Assembly: GCF_030812255.1 (NCBI RefSeq)
Contig: NZ_JAUSSH010000019.1
Location: 1 to 64,000, forward strand
Direction of reading: 5' to 3'
DNA length: 64,000 nucleotides
DNA from: Paeniglutamicibacter psychrophenolicus
Lineage (GTDB): Bacteria > Actinomycetota > Actinomycetes > Actinomycetales > Micrococcaceae
This document shows positions 1 through 8,903 of this stretch, piece after piece. The notes beneath the pieces are model-generated. The model made no database searches, was not told the origin of the DNA, and saw nothing but the letters and a program-made list of their open reading frames with translations. The number at the start of each line of letters is the position of its first letter. Position 1 is the first letter of the stretch. Both the position numbers and the translations under genes were made by a program.

Positions 1-594
1 GGAGGAACCCGACTCCGCGTCCGACAACCACAGCTTCTAGCCCCAGCAACCTCGAAGCATCACCAAATGGTTACACCACTCCACGGGACTTGACCCCAGC
101 AGCAGCCCGGATGGGAGCCACATGTCCAATCGATCCGCTCATGGTGAAAGGTGCCGAATCGCTCCCTCTTGTTGCAGCTTCGGGCATTGATCCAGAGGGT
201 GTTGTGGATGATCCGGTTCAGGACTGCGTCGTCGTGGACGCCAGGGCCGGGCCGCGGGCGTCGGCTCGACTTCATACTGTGCGCGGAACAGCGTCCTGCC
301 GCGGCGGCGTGGCATGTGCCCAAGCAGCGTGCGCAGGCATTTTCCGGGGGGCGGCAGGGTCCGCTTTACACCGGCAGGATTGAACCGGCCAGGCTCGTCT
401 GGGGCACTGCAACGCCCATCGGATTGTCCCGAGCAATCGGTCCCTCCCGACCGGCTCACCGAACTGGTACCGTCGTCTGTCGCCGGCCAAGTGGCTCCCA
501 AGCACGCCATTGGTGGCTCCCAAAGGGAATATTCACGTATTCCCGGGATGGTCCCCACTGGCAATGTGGCTGGCCCCCGCAGGAGCAAATATTC
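1..594. other. No recognisable gene at the left edge
   Basis: Open frames exist on both strands here, but none encodes a protein I recognise, and they overlap each other in the way expected of GC-rich non-coding DNA. The stretch lies directly upstream of a decayed IS110 fragment and is probably insertion-sequence debris. Confidence 0.4.
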
Positions 595-1112
595 ATCGGT
601 ATCGATGCCCGCAAGAAGCTCACCGCCACCCAGATCAAGGAGATCTCCCGGTGGCGTGAGCGTGAGGAAGAACTGGCTTTGGGTGTCGCCGGGGCCGAGG
701 CAATCCGTGTAGCCCAAGCAAATCCTCAACCTTGAGAAGCAGGTGAAGTCCAGCGAAAAGCAATTGGGCGGGCTGGTCAACGACAGCGAGGCTGCCCCTC
801 TAACCGTGGAGAAAGTGTTCAAGGCGGTGACCGCGGCAAAATGCTTGGTGGCGTGGTCACACGAGGGACGCGCCCGTAGCGACGCGGCTTTCGCCTGTCT
901 GGCTGGCATGATTCCCATTCCGGCATCGTCGGGCAACACGATGCGACATCGCCTGAACTGGGGAGGAGATAGAAGGCTTATCAGCGCGCTTCACATGGCT
1001 GCGAACACGAGGATGACGCATGACGCCGAAACCTGCCGATCCATCGCGCCGAAACGCCGAAGGCAAAGTCGATAATGAAATCCTGCGTTGCGCCAAGCGC
1101 TTCCTGGCCTGA
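595..1112 (+). pseudogene. IS110-family transposase, C-terminal remnant (frameshifted)
   Basis: The translation shows the C-terminal Transposase_20 region of IS110 recombinases. It runs through a KLTATQIKEISRWRERE stretch, an LNLEKQVKSSEKQLGGL coiled region, then AAFACLAGMIPIPASSG, the hallmark RHRLNWGGDR and TRMTHDAET. The frame changes near position 735 and again near 1045, after which AEGKVDNEILRCAKRFLA is readable to a stop. The N-terminal DEDD catalytic half is missing. Two frameshifts and no N-terminus mean it cannot encode an active enzyme. Family assignment is secure; the exact left limit is not. Confidence 0.75.
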
Positions 1113-1244
1113 AGCATGTTCTGGATTCTGACTGCCTCGACTCAGGCCAAAAGGCGCAGGAAGCGCCCTGACGGACATAGAAGAATAGATCGATCGAAAC
1201 CAAGCAGGGGCGAATTCGTTTGCAGCCCGCAGGCAGCTTCAAAC

Positions 1245-1282
1245 TGTCGTTGACAGCCACTCTCTTTGGGCTGTCAACGACA
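1245..1282. terminator. Perfect 14-bp inverted repeat downstream of the acyltransferase gene
   Basis: TGTCGTTGACAGCC at 1245-1258 is exactly complementary to 1269-1282 across a 10-nt loop. It lies about 100 bp past the stop of the leftward acyltransferase gene and could end that transcript. There is no clear U-run on either side, so it might instead be an insertion-sequence end. Confidence 0.4.
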
Positions 1283-1379
1283 CGGATTGAGAAACCGATA
1301 CTAACACCGAAACACCACGAATCTTGTCCCCCACTTCATACCCACCTCGCTTATCCCGTGGTGGCTACATTCCAAACAT

Positions 1380-3446
1380 CTATCCACTAATTTTCTTCAA
1401 GGCTTTATCGAGATCTGCTTCCAGGAAGGCCGCGAGAGTCGACGCATAGGTAGCAGTGATATGCGACGCATCGAAGTAAACGACCACCCCGCCAATCACG
1501 GCGGGACAGGTGCCATCTTGGCAGAAGTACCGCGTCGGATCGATAACCGCAACATTTTCGTGTGGGGCTCGTTCTGCAGCGGCCACCAACGGATCCATCC
1601 ACTCCCATTCCTCGGCGCTGCCAGAACACTCCGCATTTGCGTCAGTAGCGGTCGCTACGCAATCCGGAATGTTCTTGAGAGTGGCTCCCGGGAACGGCGT
1701 ATCCCGGATGATCAGAATCGGGGTGTTGGAGGCCGTCCAGCGATTGAGATAACTTTCGTAGCCGACACGGGCCGGATCTTCCGTGGTGGCAAAGGAATGG
1801 TTAACTACTGGAATGGACTGCCTCTCCGAGGTAATAATGAGATCGAATTCCCCGTGACTCGTTTGGTCCATGACCCATTTGCCATAAGCCTCGCAACCTC
1901 GCGACTTGATTTCCGCATCGAATTTAAGCATGGCATCCGTGGGGTTGCAGCGATCGACTAAGAAGGTCGTGATGGTCCAGTCTTTGTCCACGGCGATTTT
2001 TTGAAGTGCCGGTAGCCAGTGTCCCGCGTGCGAGTTCCCAACAAGTGCGACTTTGTTCTTTCCTGTTCCATAGGTGCACGTGGGCTTCTTTTCGAAGGGT
2101 GCACTGGACCAACATTCATCGGCATATGCCTGCGATTTATCATTCTTGGCCAGCGCTGGCGACAGCAATAGCTCGCTATTAGCATCGTATTGGCAACCAT
2201 CATTGAGGTCCAAGAGGGCAGCACCGCCGAAGCATGGAACTGTCCCATCGAGTGCGGCTGAAAGCGTAACCGAAGTTGACTGTTCGCGAATTTTTGCTTC
2301 TCCGGCAATGCCTCCAGCGAGCAGTGCCACGGTTGCAGTCCCGATGACAAGGAACCGCAGCGGTGTCACGATCCTAGAGACATCGAGGGTCTTGCGGAAT
2401 GCGTCTTCGACGTACCTCTTGGAGAGCATGGAAAGAATAAGTATCGCCACTGTCGCCGCCAACAGGTCCAAGACACCCAAAGTGCCCGAAACGAAGGGCA
2501 GGAGAACGATGACAGGCCAGTGCCAGAGGTAGATCGAATAGGAATGGCCCCCGAGGAACTGGAATGGCCTCGAACTGAGCAGCCAGTTTGGTGAGAAGCG
2601 TGACGTTGCTGCAATCCAAATTACCAGCGCGGACCCAAGAACTGGCAAACCCGCTTCATAGCCGGGAAATGGTGTTGTCGAGTCGTACGCGATTCCAGCA
2701 CCCACAATTCCAGCAAGACCGGTCCATGCAATCGCGGCTCCGACCCACGAGGAACTGATGCGGTACTGCGGAGCAGGTGCGAGCGCCACCAGGGCGCCCA
2801 AAGCAAGTTCCCAAGCCCGAGTAAATGTCGAAAAGTATGCAACCCCTGGATCAACAGACGTCAAGTAGATCGAATAGCCCAACGAAGTAACCACAATCGA
2901 TAAAACACCGAGGGACACTACGCGTTTGGGAATGAGTTCTTTCCGCACCGCAAACCACCACAGAGCGGCGATGCACAGCGGCCACAGTAGGTAAAATTGC
3001 TCCTCAACAGCCAGTGACCAATAATGCTGCACGGCCGTGGGCGCATTGTCTTCCGCCAGGTAGTCAACGCTAGTCGCCAGCAGGTACCAGTTCTGTGAAT
3101 AGAATGCAGAAGCTATGGCCTGGAAGGTATTCTCTCGCCAAAACGATGGGGGCGCGAGGGCGCGGACGGCGATGACCGTCGTTAGAAGCACCAGTATTGA
3201 AGCTGGCAAGAGGCGCTTGATGCGACGTAACCAGAAGCCCCCGAACTCCTTTGGCGTACGGGGCGGGTGCCTAACCAGGTGGGACGTAATTAGGTAGCCA
3301 GAGATAACGAAGAAGACGTCCACACCTACAAAGCCCCCGGTGAGACTGGCCGGGTGCAGGTGGTATATGACTACGAGCCCGACTGCAATGGCTCGCAGTC
3401 CCTGAATGTCGAGCCGGAAGGACGTTCGGGTGTTCGTTTTACTCAT
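1380..3446 (-). CDS. Membrane acyltransferase (acyltransferase 3/OafA type) with C-terminal SGNH domain
   Basis: This 688-residue protein probably O-acylates a cell-surface polysaccharide. Residues from about 12 to 390 form a multi-spanning acyltransferase 3 domain that begins with the typical DIQGLRAIAVGLVVIYHL segment, followed by GGFVGVDVFFVISGYLI and the RRIKRLLPA loop. The extracytoplasmic part from about residue 430 is an SGNH domain: a GNSHAGH block near residue 470 supplies the serine, and YFDASHIT near 657-664 supplies the Asp-His pair. This two-domain layout is that of OafA-like O-acetyltransferases, in which the membrane part is thought to pass the acyl group to the SGNH part. It is transcribed leftward and lies 350 bp downstream of the tagD cluster, so a wall polymer is the likely substrate. 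The acyl group and target cannot be read from sequence. Confidence 0.88.
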   Translation of the reverse strand: MSKTNTRTSFRLDIQGLRAIAVGLVVIYHLHPASLTGGFVGVDVFFVISGYLITSHLVRHPPRTPKEFGGFWLRRIKRLLPASILVLLTTVIAVRALAPPSFWRENTFQAIASAFYSQNWYLLATSVDYLAEDNAPTAVQHYWSLAVEEQFYLLWPLCIAALWWFAVRKELIPKRVVSLGVLSIVVTSLGYSIYLTSVDPGVAYFSTFTRAWELALGALVALAPAPQYRISSSWVGAAIAWTGLAGIVGAGIAYDSTTPFPGYEAGLPVLGSALVIWIAATSRFSPNWLLSSRPFQFLGGHSYSIYLWHWPVIVLLPFVSGTLGVLDLLAATVAILILSMLSKRYVEDAFRKTLDVSRIVTPLRFLVIGTATVALLAGGIAGEAKIREQSTSVTLSAALDGTVPCFGGAALLDLNDGCQYDANSELLLSPALAKNDKSQAYADECWSSAPFEKKPTCTYGTGKNKVALVGNSHAGHWLPALQKIAVDKDWTITTFLVDRCNPTDAMLKFDAEIKSRGCEAYGKWVMDQTSHGEFDLIITSERQSIPVVNHSFATTEDPARVGYESYLNRWTASNTPILIIRDTPFPGATLKNIPDCVATATDANAECSGSAEEWEWMDPLVAAAERAPHENVAVIDPTRYFCQDGTCPAVIGGVVVYFDASHITATYASTLAAFLEADLDKALKKISG

Positions 3447-3796
3447 AATCTCTCGTTGGTTCTTTCCCTTTGGAAGACGTGGTTCAAGATACCCCAGTTC
3501 TCTGGCACGTAATCCTCGCCTCTAAGCCTTACGCTGTGGCCACCGAGTGCAACAGTAGGCGGGTGTCAATGGCGCACGATTTGTTCCGGACTATCCGGGG
3601 GGACGTTCTCCGAGCCTCTGAGCCCTGAGCCGGCCGATAGCTCGAGGGCACGGGACCGAGCCCGGTGGGCCAACAGCTGAGACGTAGACCTAAACTAAGT
3701 CACATCAAAACAGCCGTGCTCGGACGGAGATTCACTATCAACGTAGCGGTCCCTACACTACATAGTTGAATTCCGTTATTGCAGAACTGAAAGACC
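3447..3796. other. Intergenic region between tagD and the acyltransferase gene
   Basis: No coding potential or clear hairpin with a U-run was found in these 350 bases. The region must contain the promoter of the leftward acyltransferase gene and the 3' end of the tagD operon, but I cannot point to convincing -35 and -10 boxes. Confidence 0.4.
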
Positions 3797-4258
3797 TCAG
3801 CTGAGCTCCTTGACGATCTGGCTCAGGCTGTCGAGGGTGTCTTTCAGCTTGGCCACGTGACGCTCGTCGAACGCACTCAGCACCCGCTTCAGTTCGGTGG
3901 TGGAGATCCCCGAGGTGCGGGGAAGGTACACAACCTCGACCTTGTCGCCCAAGTCGTCAAACTTACCCTTCCAGTCCTCTCCGATGCCGAAGACATCGAC
4001 ACCGTACTTGGTAATGTCCAGACGCTTCTGATCCCAGTTGTCCTCCGGAATGGCTTCGTCCACGTACTTAATCGCCCGGACGATCTCGATGCGTTGCTCG
4101 AAGGGAACGATTGGCTTCTTGCCCTTGATGGCATTGAATTCGTCGGTGGACACGCCGACAATCAAACGGTCGCCTTTTTCCTTTAGGCGCTTGAGGATGT
4201 TCAAGTGACCAACGTGGAAAAGATCGAACGTGCCGTATGTCAGAACTGTTTTTGCCAT
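3797..4258 (-). CDS. tagD: Glycerol-3-phosphate cytidylyltransferase
   Basis: The enzyme makes CDP-glycerol from CTP and glycerol 3-phosphate, the activated unit for glycerol-phosphate wall polymers. The 153-residue protein has the nucleotidyltransferase signature TYGTFDLFHVGHLNILKRLK, with its HVGH motif, near the N-terminus, and the second conserved block RTSGISTTELK near residue 115. Length and motifs match TagD/TarD. I chose the ATG at 4258 because GGAG precedes it by about 8 bases and it gives the canonical MAKTVLTYGTFD start. A longer frame upstream lacks homology. It is the last gene of a leftward envelope operon after two glycosyltransferases, a CDP-alcohol phosphotransferase and an ABC exporter. 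No TagB/TagF-type polymerase is present in this window. Confidence 0.93.
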   Translation of the reverse strand: MAKTVLTYGTFDLFHVGHLNILKRLKEKGDRLIVGVSTDEFNAIKGKKPIVPFEQRIEIVRAIKYVDEAIPEDNWDQKRLDITKYGVDVFGIGEDWKGKFDDLGDKVEVVYLPRTSGISTTELKRVLSAFDERHVAKLKDTLDSLSQIVKELS

Positions 4259-4311
4259 GTTCAACTCCATTTGCTGCTTTGCTGCGCCCTGGGACGCACG
4301 GATCGAAGGTC

Positions 4312-5202
4312 TTAGATTACGGGTGGTCTGCCTGCCAACAGCATCCGCAGGTGGGTCGACCACTTGAGTTTGCGCCGCGGTGTTGAGTACCAGGGACTTT
4401 CCCGCCAGCCCCCCATCCATCCGCTGAAGTACTGTCGCACTGCTCCGCGATCCCTGCGCAACCGTGCACTCTCAATCAGGGCCCAGCTACCAACGTAGAT
4501 CCAGCTAAATGGCCAGTGTAGGTTCCGCTTGGCTAGCCACACACGGTTTCTTGCGTTGAGGCGGTAGAACTCCTCGTGTCGACGTTGGTCTACGACAGGG
4601 TGGCCGATTCTCATGTCACCGGCGTACCAAACGTGATGACCAGTGTCCCAGACCCGCCACGCGAGTTCGATTCCCTCGTGGGCGTACCAGAAACCACCGG
4701 CCCATCCTCCGGTTTCGTCGAAAATGAACCGAGGCATTATCAGACAGGTTTCACCCACGTGAAAGACGCGGCTGGATTCCTCGGCCGTGCGTTTGTTCAA
4801 ACGAGGTATCCAACGTGTCGGGTCGTCATCACGTTCAGGATCGGTGATCCGTGGCTGGAGCAGCCCCATCTTCGGGTGCAGTTTGAACCGGGAGATTGCT
4901 TCTTCGAGGAAATCCCCATCCAAAAACCATGAGTCGTCATCCAGGAAGCACAAATACTCCCCCGTCACCAGCGGCACCCCTGCATTGCGGCCTGCCGGGA
5001 TACCCAGATTGTCCTCCAGATAATGGGCTCGCACGCCATGGGGCAGGCCGATCGGATCCCAGCCATTGCCCACCACCACGACGTCTAGTTTGACGTTGCG
5101 CTGGGCAAGGAGACTCCGCAGGGCGCGGTCCAGTTCCACGGGCCTGTCGCCCATGGTCAGCACCACGACACCGACCGAAGGAAGATTGGCATCTAAAATC
5201 GT
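4312..5202 (-). CDS. Glycosyltransferase family 2
   Basis: A GT-A fold glycosyltransferase that would act at the cytoplasmic face on a lipid-linked glycopolymer. The N-terminus reads VGVVVLTMGDRPVELDRAL, the usual GT2 opening. AHYLEDNLGIPAGRNAG and the metal-binding CFLDDDSWF block (DDD) follow at about residues 75-110. The C-terminal half is basic and aromatic, with no membrane spans. I prefer the TTG at 5202, which follows GGTGA and comes just after the stop of the upstream CDP-alcohol gene at 5210. An in-frame ATG at 5244 would overlap that gene by 35 bp and cannot be excluded. The tagD gene follows after a 53-bp gap. Donor and acceptor sugars are not predictable. Confidence 0.85.
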   Translation of the reverse strand, partial: TILDANLPSVGVVVLTMGDRPVELDRALRSLLAQRNVKLDVVVVGNGWDPIGLPHGVRAHYLEDNLGIPAGRNAGVPLVTGEYLCFLDDDSWFLDGDFLEEAISRFKLHPKMGLLQPRITDPERDDDPTRWIPRLNKRTAEESSRVFHVGETCLIMPRFIFDETGGWAGGFWYAHEGIELAWRVWDTGHHVWYAGDMRIGHPVVDQRRHEEFYRLNARNRVWLAKRNLHWPFSWIYVGSWALIESARLRRDRGAVRQYFSGWMGGWRESPWYSTPRRKLKWSTHLRMLLAGRPPVI

Positions 5203-5209
5203 CAAGGCT

Positions 5210-6034
5210 TCACCGCAACCGAGGAGAGGCCATGGTCGCAACAAAATGTCCGATATTCACAAGGACAACTGCAGGCAACAGGATCCAGAGCATCCACTTT
5301 TCAGCGATGCCGGGAACACCGACGATGGCCGAAACAATAGACAACACCAGGATGAGAAGGCTGAGTTCCACTGCGTGGAGCATCTTGTGGAAGGGCAAGA
5401 AGCGGGCAGCAGAGCGAAGCTTACCAACCAGGCTGGTCTGCGACACCGCACGAGCCTCTGCGGTGTCAGGCAGCTTGCCCAGCCCGGCCATGCTTCGTGC
5501 CGCATGGACCATGAGGCTCTGCGAGCGGTTCAACACCAGGAGCACCGAAAGAACCGCCGCAATAAAAAACGTCGGCCATGCCTGTGCCGCATCGGCACCT
5601 TGGGTCTGCAGCTCAAGGAATACCCGGTAGCCCAAAGCGATGGGAATCAGTGCCTCGGTGGTATGGTGCCCCACCATGTCGATGAAGATGCCGCGCGGCG
5701 ACTGCGTGCCTCGCCAGCGGGCTACTTCCCCATCGCTGCAATCGAAGTAGAGCTGCACCTGCGATAGGACCACCGCCAATAGCGGCCCCCACACTCCAGG
5801 GATCAGCAGCGCCGCCGACATCAGCCATCCTGCCAGGATCATGAGCCCGGTGACGCCGTTGGCGCTGATGCGTGTACGCACCAGCGCTGCGGTCAAGTAG
5901 ATGGAGATGTGGCGCAGGTAGAGTTCCGCGGTCCAGTGCTCGGCGTTGCGCCTGGCACGGACTTCGGGAGGCTGGCAGACCGCGCGCAGCTGCTCGAGCG
6001 TCGGGTTGCTGGGGCGGATGGTCTCGTTGTTCAT
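5210..6034 (-). CDS. CDP-alcohol phosphatidyltransferase family membrane protein with altered catalytic motif
   Basis: This 274-residue integral membrane enzyme belongs to the CDP-alcohol phosphotransferase family, which moves a phosphoalcohol from a CDP-alcohol onto a hydroxyl acceptor. The family motif D-x2-DG-x2-AR-x8-G-x3-D-x3-D is visible as D98, D101-G102, A105-R106, G115 and D119, but the fourth acidic position is histidine (H123) instead of aspartate. That residue normally acts as the base. Hydrophobic segments lie near residues 60-95 and throughout the second half. The ATG at 6034 overlaps the stop of the preceding glycosyltransferase by 4 bp, so translation is coupled. With TagD in the same operon, CDP-glycerol is a plausible donor; that is inference. 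Phospholipid synthesis is the alternative role. Confidence 0.85.
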   Translation of the reverse strand: MNNETIRPSNPTLEQLRAVCQPPEVRARRNAEHWTAELYLRHISIYLTAALVRTRISANGVTGLMILAGWLMSAALLIPGVWGPLLAVVLSQVQLYFDCSDGEVARWRGTQSPRGIFIDMVGHHTTEALIPIALGYRVFLELQTQGADAAQAWPTFFIAAVLSVLLVLNRSQSLMVHAARSMAGLGKLPDTAEARAVSQTSLVGKLRSAARFLPFHKMLHAVELSLLILVLSIVSAIVGVPGIAEKWMLWILLPAVVLVNIGHFVATMASPRLR

Positions 6035-7077
6035 GAACGCACCCGGCCCCGGTCCAAGGTGCCTTGAGCGCCATGAACACGACCCTTCACGAAGCCAACG
6101 GCCCAAGGGAAGTGGATGGAAGGGAAAACACCGAACATCAAAAGCTTTTCCTTCAGGGTTGTTCGCTTGCCGGTCAGCGTCGCAAATACCACAAGACCGG
6201 CGTAAGCCACCGGTGCGAGCTTCAACAAGTTGAGGACCACCCTTACGGTGTTGGGGGCATCGGTCGTCAGCCACGGGTCAACGATCCAAGCAACCGCCCC
6301 CAAGGTGGTTCCGAGAACCATCAATGGCGGCAGGTCGTGGCGGATGGATTTTCCGTCCGGGTAACGACGTGACAGTTCGCCCCGCCAGACACCCGAGGCA
6401 TAGGACTGCGCGGCCAATGCCTTGTACTTGTCGCGAGGATAGTATGCGGTCTCAAGTTCAGGATCAAACCACACCTTGAATCCGGCTTGGCGAATACGAA
6501 GGCATAGTTCCCAATCTTGGGCACGGTGCAGCGATTCGTCGTAGTAGCCGACTTCGTCAAAGACCTCGCGGCGAAAAATTCCCAGATAGGCAGATTCCGA
6601 TGGTCCTTCCGGGGCACCGCTGTGATAGGCCGCGCCGCCAAGACCCCACGGGGAGTGGTAGGCGGCCGCCACCGCTCGCTGAAGCGGATTCTTCCCCCGC
6701 GCATCCATGAGTCCCCCCACGTCGTGTGCATCGACGCGGAACATAGTTTCGACACCGCGAGCCGTGTAATTGGGCGCAAGTTCGCTGTGCGCATCGACGC
6801 GCACCACGATCGGGTATTGCGAAGCCTTGATCGCAAGATTCAGGCCAATCGGAGTGCGTCCCTGCGGGTTATGGACCAGCTTGACCCTGGAGTCCTCGGC
6901 TGCCAACGCCGCGGCGACTTCGTCAGTGGAATCGGCGCTGGGGCCAAGCGCCAGTACGATTTCCTTGTCGCCGGCGTAGTTCTGGCCAAGCACGCTGGCG
7001 ACGGCATCTCGCAGGTACCCGGCTTCATTGAGCACCGGCATCACATAGGAAACTCCCAAATCCCGTGCTGCAGTCAC
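6031..7077 (-). CDS. Glycosyltransferase family 2 (ExoA-like)
   Basis: A 348-residue glycosyltransferase with a cytoplasmic GT2 domain and C-terminal membrane segments. It begins VSYVMPVLNEAGYLRDAVAS and carries VVRVDAHSEL as the metal-binding DxD-like block near residue 95. The acceptor-side block AQDWELCLRIRQAGFKVWFDP follows near residue 190. Two hydrophobic stretches from about residue 250 onward resemble ExoA-type succinoglycan transferases. The GTG start at 7077 overlaps the stop of the ABC ATPase gene by 4 bp (GTGA), showing tight operon structure. It probably adds a sugar to a lipid-linked repeating unit before export; the sugar is unknown. Confidence 0.87.
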   Translation of the reverse strand: MTAARDLGVSYVMPVLNEAGYLRDAVASVLGQNYAGDKEIVLALGPSADSTDEVAAALAAEDSRVKLVHNPQGRTPIGLNLAIKASQYPIVVRVDAHSELAPNYTARGVETMFRVDAHDVGGLMDARGKNPLQRAVAAAYHSPWGLGGAAYHSGAPEGPSESAYLGIFRREVFDEVGYYDESLHRAQDWELCLRIRQAGFKVWFDPELETAYYPRDKYKALAAQSYASGVWRGELSRRYPDGKSIRHDLPPLMVLGTTLGAVAWIVDPWLTTDAPNTVRVVLNLLKLAPVAYAGLVVFATLTGKRTTLKEKLLMFGVFPSIHFPWAVGFVKGRVHGAQGTLDRGRVRS

Positions 7078-7937
7078 TTCTTTTTGCCCTTGTAGGCATT
7101 GACGACGGTCTTGGCATCCCCATCCATCATCAGTACGCCCTTCTCAATCCAGATCGCCCTGTTGCAGGTATCCAAGATCGAGTTCATGGAGTGCGAAACC
7201 AGGAAGATGGTGCCGGCGTTTTCGCGGATTTCACGGATCTTGGCCTCGCTCCGCTTGCGGAAGCGGGCATCGCCCACGGCAAGTGCCTCATCTACGATGA
7301 GGATGTCGTGCTGCTTCGAAGCTGCGATGGCGAACTTCAACCGAGCGGACATTCCGGAGCTGTAGGTACGCATCGGCAGGTCGATGAATTCCTCAAGTTC
7401 TGCGAACTTGATGATGTCGTCGCGCATCCGGTTGATTTCCTGGCGGCTATAACCGAGCGCCAGACCGCCAAGCATGATGTTCTTGTCACCTGACAAATCA
7501 GCAATCAGGGCAGCGCCAACACCAAGCATGTTCGGACGCGAAGATGCATAGACCGATCCTGATGCCGGCGTGGTCAGCCCAGTGATGGTTCGCATGAGAG
7601 TGGATTTCCCTGAACCGTTCGACCCAACAATCCCGATGGATTCGTTCTCATAGGCAACGAAGGAAACACCCTTCACCGCGTGCACTTCACGAATCCCTCG
7701 AGCGGAAGCTTGCAGCAAACGTTTGGCTCCTGCGGATCCGGCGGCTTTCCCGCTCGCGTATACCTGGTACTTGACGTGGAGGTCATCAACGATGACAACC
7801 GGTGTACGGGATTCATCGATCCTAATGGTTGATGCCGCAGGGGCATCGTGGGGTTCCGGATCGTAGACAGGTTTCGGTTCGAATTTGCCGTGTAGACGGG
7901 GGTTGATCAGATCATCGAAGTTAGTCAACTCGACCAT
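7074..7937 (-). CDS. Polysaccharide/teichoic acid ABC transporter ATP-binding protein (TagH/Wzt type)
   Basis: This is the ATPase of a two-gene exporter that flips a lipid-linked glycopolymer across the membrane. The 287-residue protein has Walker A GSNGSGKST, a YSSGMSARL signature, Walker B ILIVDEALAVGD and the switch histidine in FLVSHSM. The order and the 'SSGM' signature are those of the TagH/RfbB/Wzt branch. A polar extension of about 60 residues precedes the nucleotide-binding domain. The carbohydrate-binding C-terminal domain of Wzt is absent, so polymer recognition probably resides elsewhere. The ATG at 7937 overlaps the permease gene by 17 bp and gives MVELTNFDD; a longer frame upstream runs inside the permease. 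Confidence 0.92.
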   Translation of the reverse strand: MVELTNFDDLINPRLHGKFEPKPVYDPEPHDAPAASTIRIDESRTPVVIVDDLHVKYQVYASGKAAGSAGAKRLLQASARGIREVHAVKGVSFVAYENESIGIVGSNGSGKSTLMRTITGLTTPASGSVYASSRPNMLGVGAALIADLSGDKNIMLGGLALGYSRQEINRMRDDIIKFAELEEFIDLPMRTYSSGMSARLKFAIAASKQHDILIVDEALAVGDARFRKRSEAKIREIRENAGTIFLVSHSMNSILDTCNRAIWIEKGVLMMDGDAKTVVNAYKGKKK

Positions 7938-8802
7938 AACGCTCCTCGGCTGCCCAGAAGTAGATGGTGCCGCCAACGAGGGCGACCACGGCCCAGACTG
8001 CCATGACCATCCAATAGAACGACGGGTACTCCACACCGTTCATAATGGATCCGCGTGCAACCTGAAGGACCTGATAGATCGGATGGAAATCAAATACCCG
8101 CACGAGGAAAGGGAATGCATTCAGGACCCTTTCGACGGGGAAGAGCACACCGGAGGTGAAGAAGAGTATCCGCGTGATCAACGGGAGAATCTGCGTGAAG
8201 TCACGAATGTGCACAGTCAACCGGGCGCAAATCAAGGCCATGCCGGTGTTGAACATGGTGAACATTACCAACACGGGAACGATCATCAGCCAGCTCCAGC
8301 GTGGATATGTTCCCAAGATCATGCAGTACAGGTACATGACTACAACCATGGGGACCAGTGTCAAAAATTGCTGGATTACCGCGGAAATCACCAGCGTGAT
8401 GCGCGGGAAGGCTAGCGATTGCACCAGTGCCGCGTTCCCGGTTATTGCCTTTGCCCCGGTGGTTACGGATCCCGAAAAGAACTCAAAGAGGAATACGCCA
8501 ATGACGACGTAAACGGGAAAATCATGGCCTCGGCTACCACCCTGCAGGATTCCAAAAATAAACCCATACATCAGAGCGTTCATGGTTGGCTTGATGATCA
8601 CCCACAACATGCCGAGGCGGTTGCGTTGGTTCTCCGATTGGACACGGCTTTTGGCTAGCTCGTAGGCGAAGTCACGTCTGCCCCAGGCCTGCTTCAGATA
8701 GCTCACCAGGCTTGGGCGAGCGCCGACCCTGTTCAGGCCGTACTGCGCCGCATATTCGGCAGCTGTCATAGTTTTCGATACCTCGTTGATCACGGTTGTC
8801 AC
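7921..8802 (-). CDS. Polysaccharide/teichoic acid ABC transporter permease (TagG/Wzm type)
   Basis: This 293-residue ABC-2 family permease forms the membrane channel of the exporter with the ATPase encoded directly downstream. Six hydrophobic segments are visible, including ALMYGFIFGILQGG, VYVVIGVFLFEFFSG, LVISAVIQQFLTLVPMVVV and the last segment MVMAVWAVVALVGGTIYF. The internal NQRNRLGMLWVIIKPTMNA block is the conserved amphipathic entry of TagG/Wzm proteins. It is the first gene of the leftward operon permease-ATPase-GT2-CDP-alcohol transferase-GT2-tagD, all closely spaced or overlapping. The cluster context points to a wall teichoic acid-like polymer. Confidence 0.92.
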   Translation of the reverse strand: MTTVINEVSKTMTAAEYAAQYGLNRVGARPSLVSYLKQAWGRRDFAYELAKSRVQSENQRNRLGMLWVIIKPTMNALMYGFIFGILQGGSRGHDFPVYVVIGVFLFEFFSGSVTTGAKAITGNAALVQSLAFPRITLVISAVIQQFLTLVPMVVVMYLYCMILGTYPRWSWLMIVPVLVMFTMFNTGMALICARLTVHIRDFTQILPLITRILFFTSGVLFPVERVLNAFPFLVRVFDFHPIYQVLQVARGSIMNGVEYPSFYWMVMAVWAVVALVGGTIYFWAAEERYGRVD

Positions 8803-8903
8803 GTCGGCTCTGGCCGGCGAACCTATTGAAGTCTAGTAGATGCGCGTACTGAAGGCCGATCGGCATCGTCCCATATCACGATGTGTGATCTATGCATCAC
8901 TTC

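Noticed and set aside
139-939. Long leftward open frame at the left edge
   Set aside because: It has no family resemblance and is antisense to a recognisable IS110 remnant; long shadow frames are common in GC-rich DNA.
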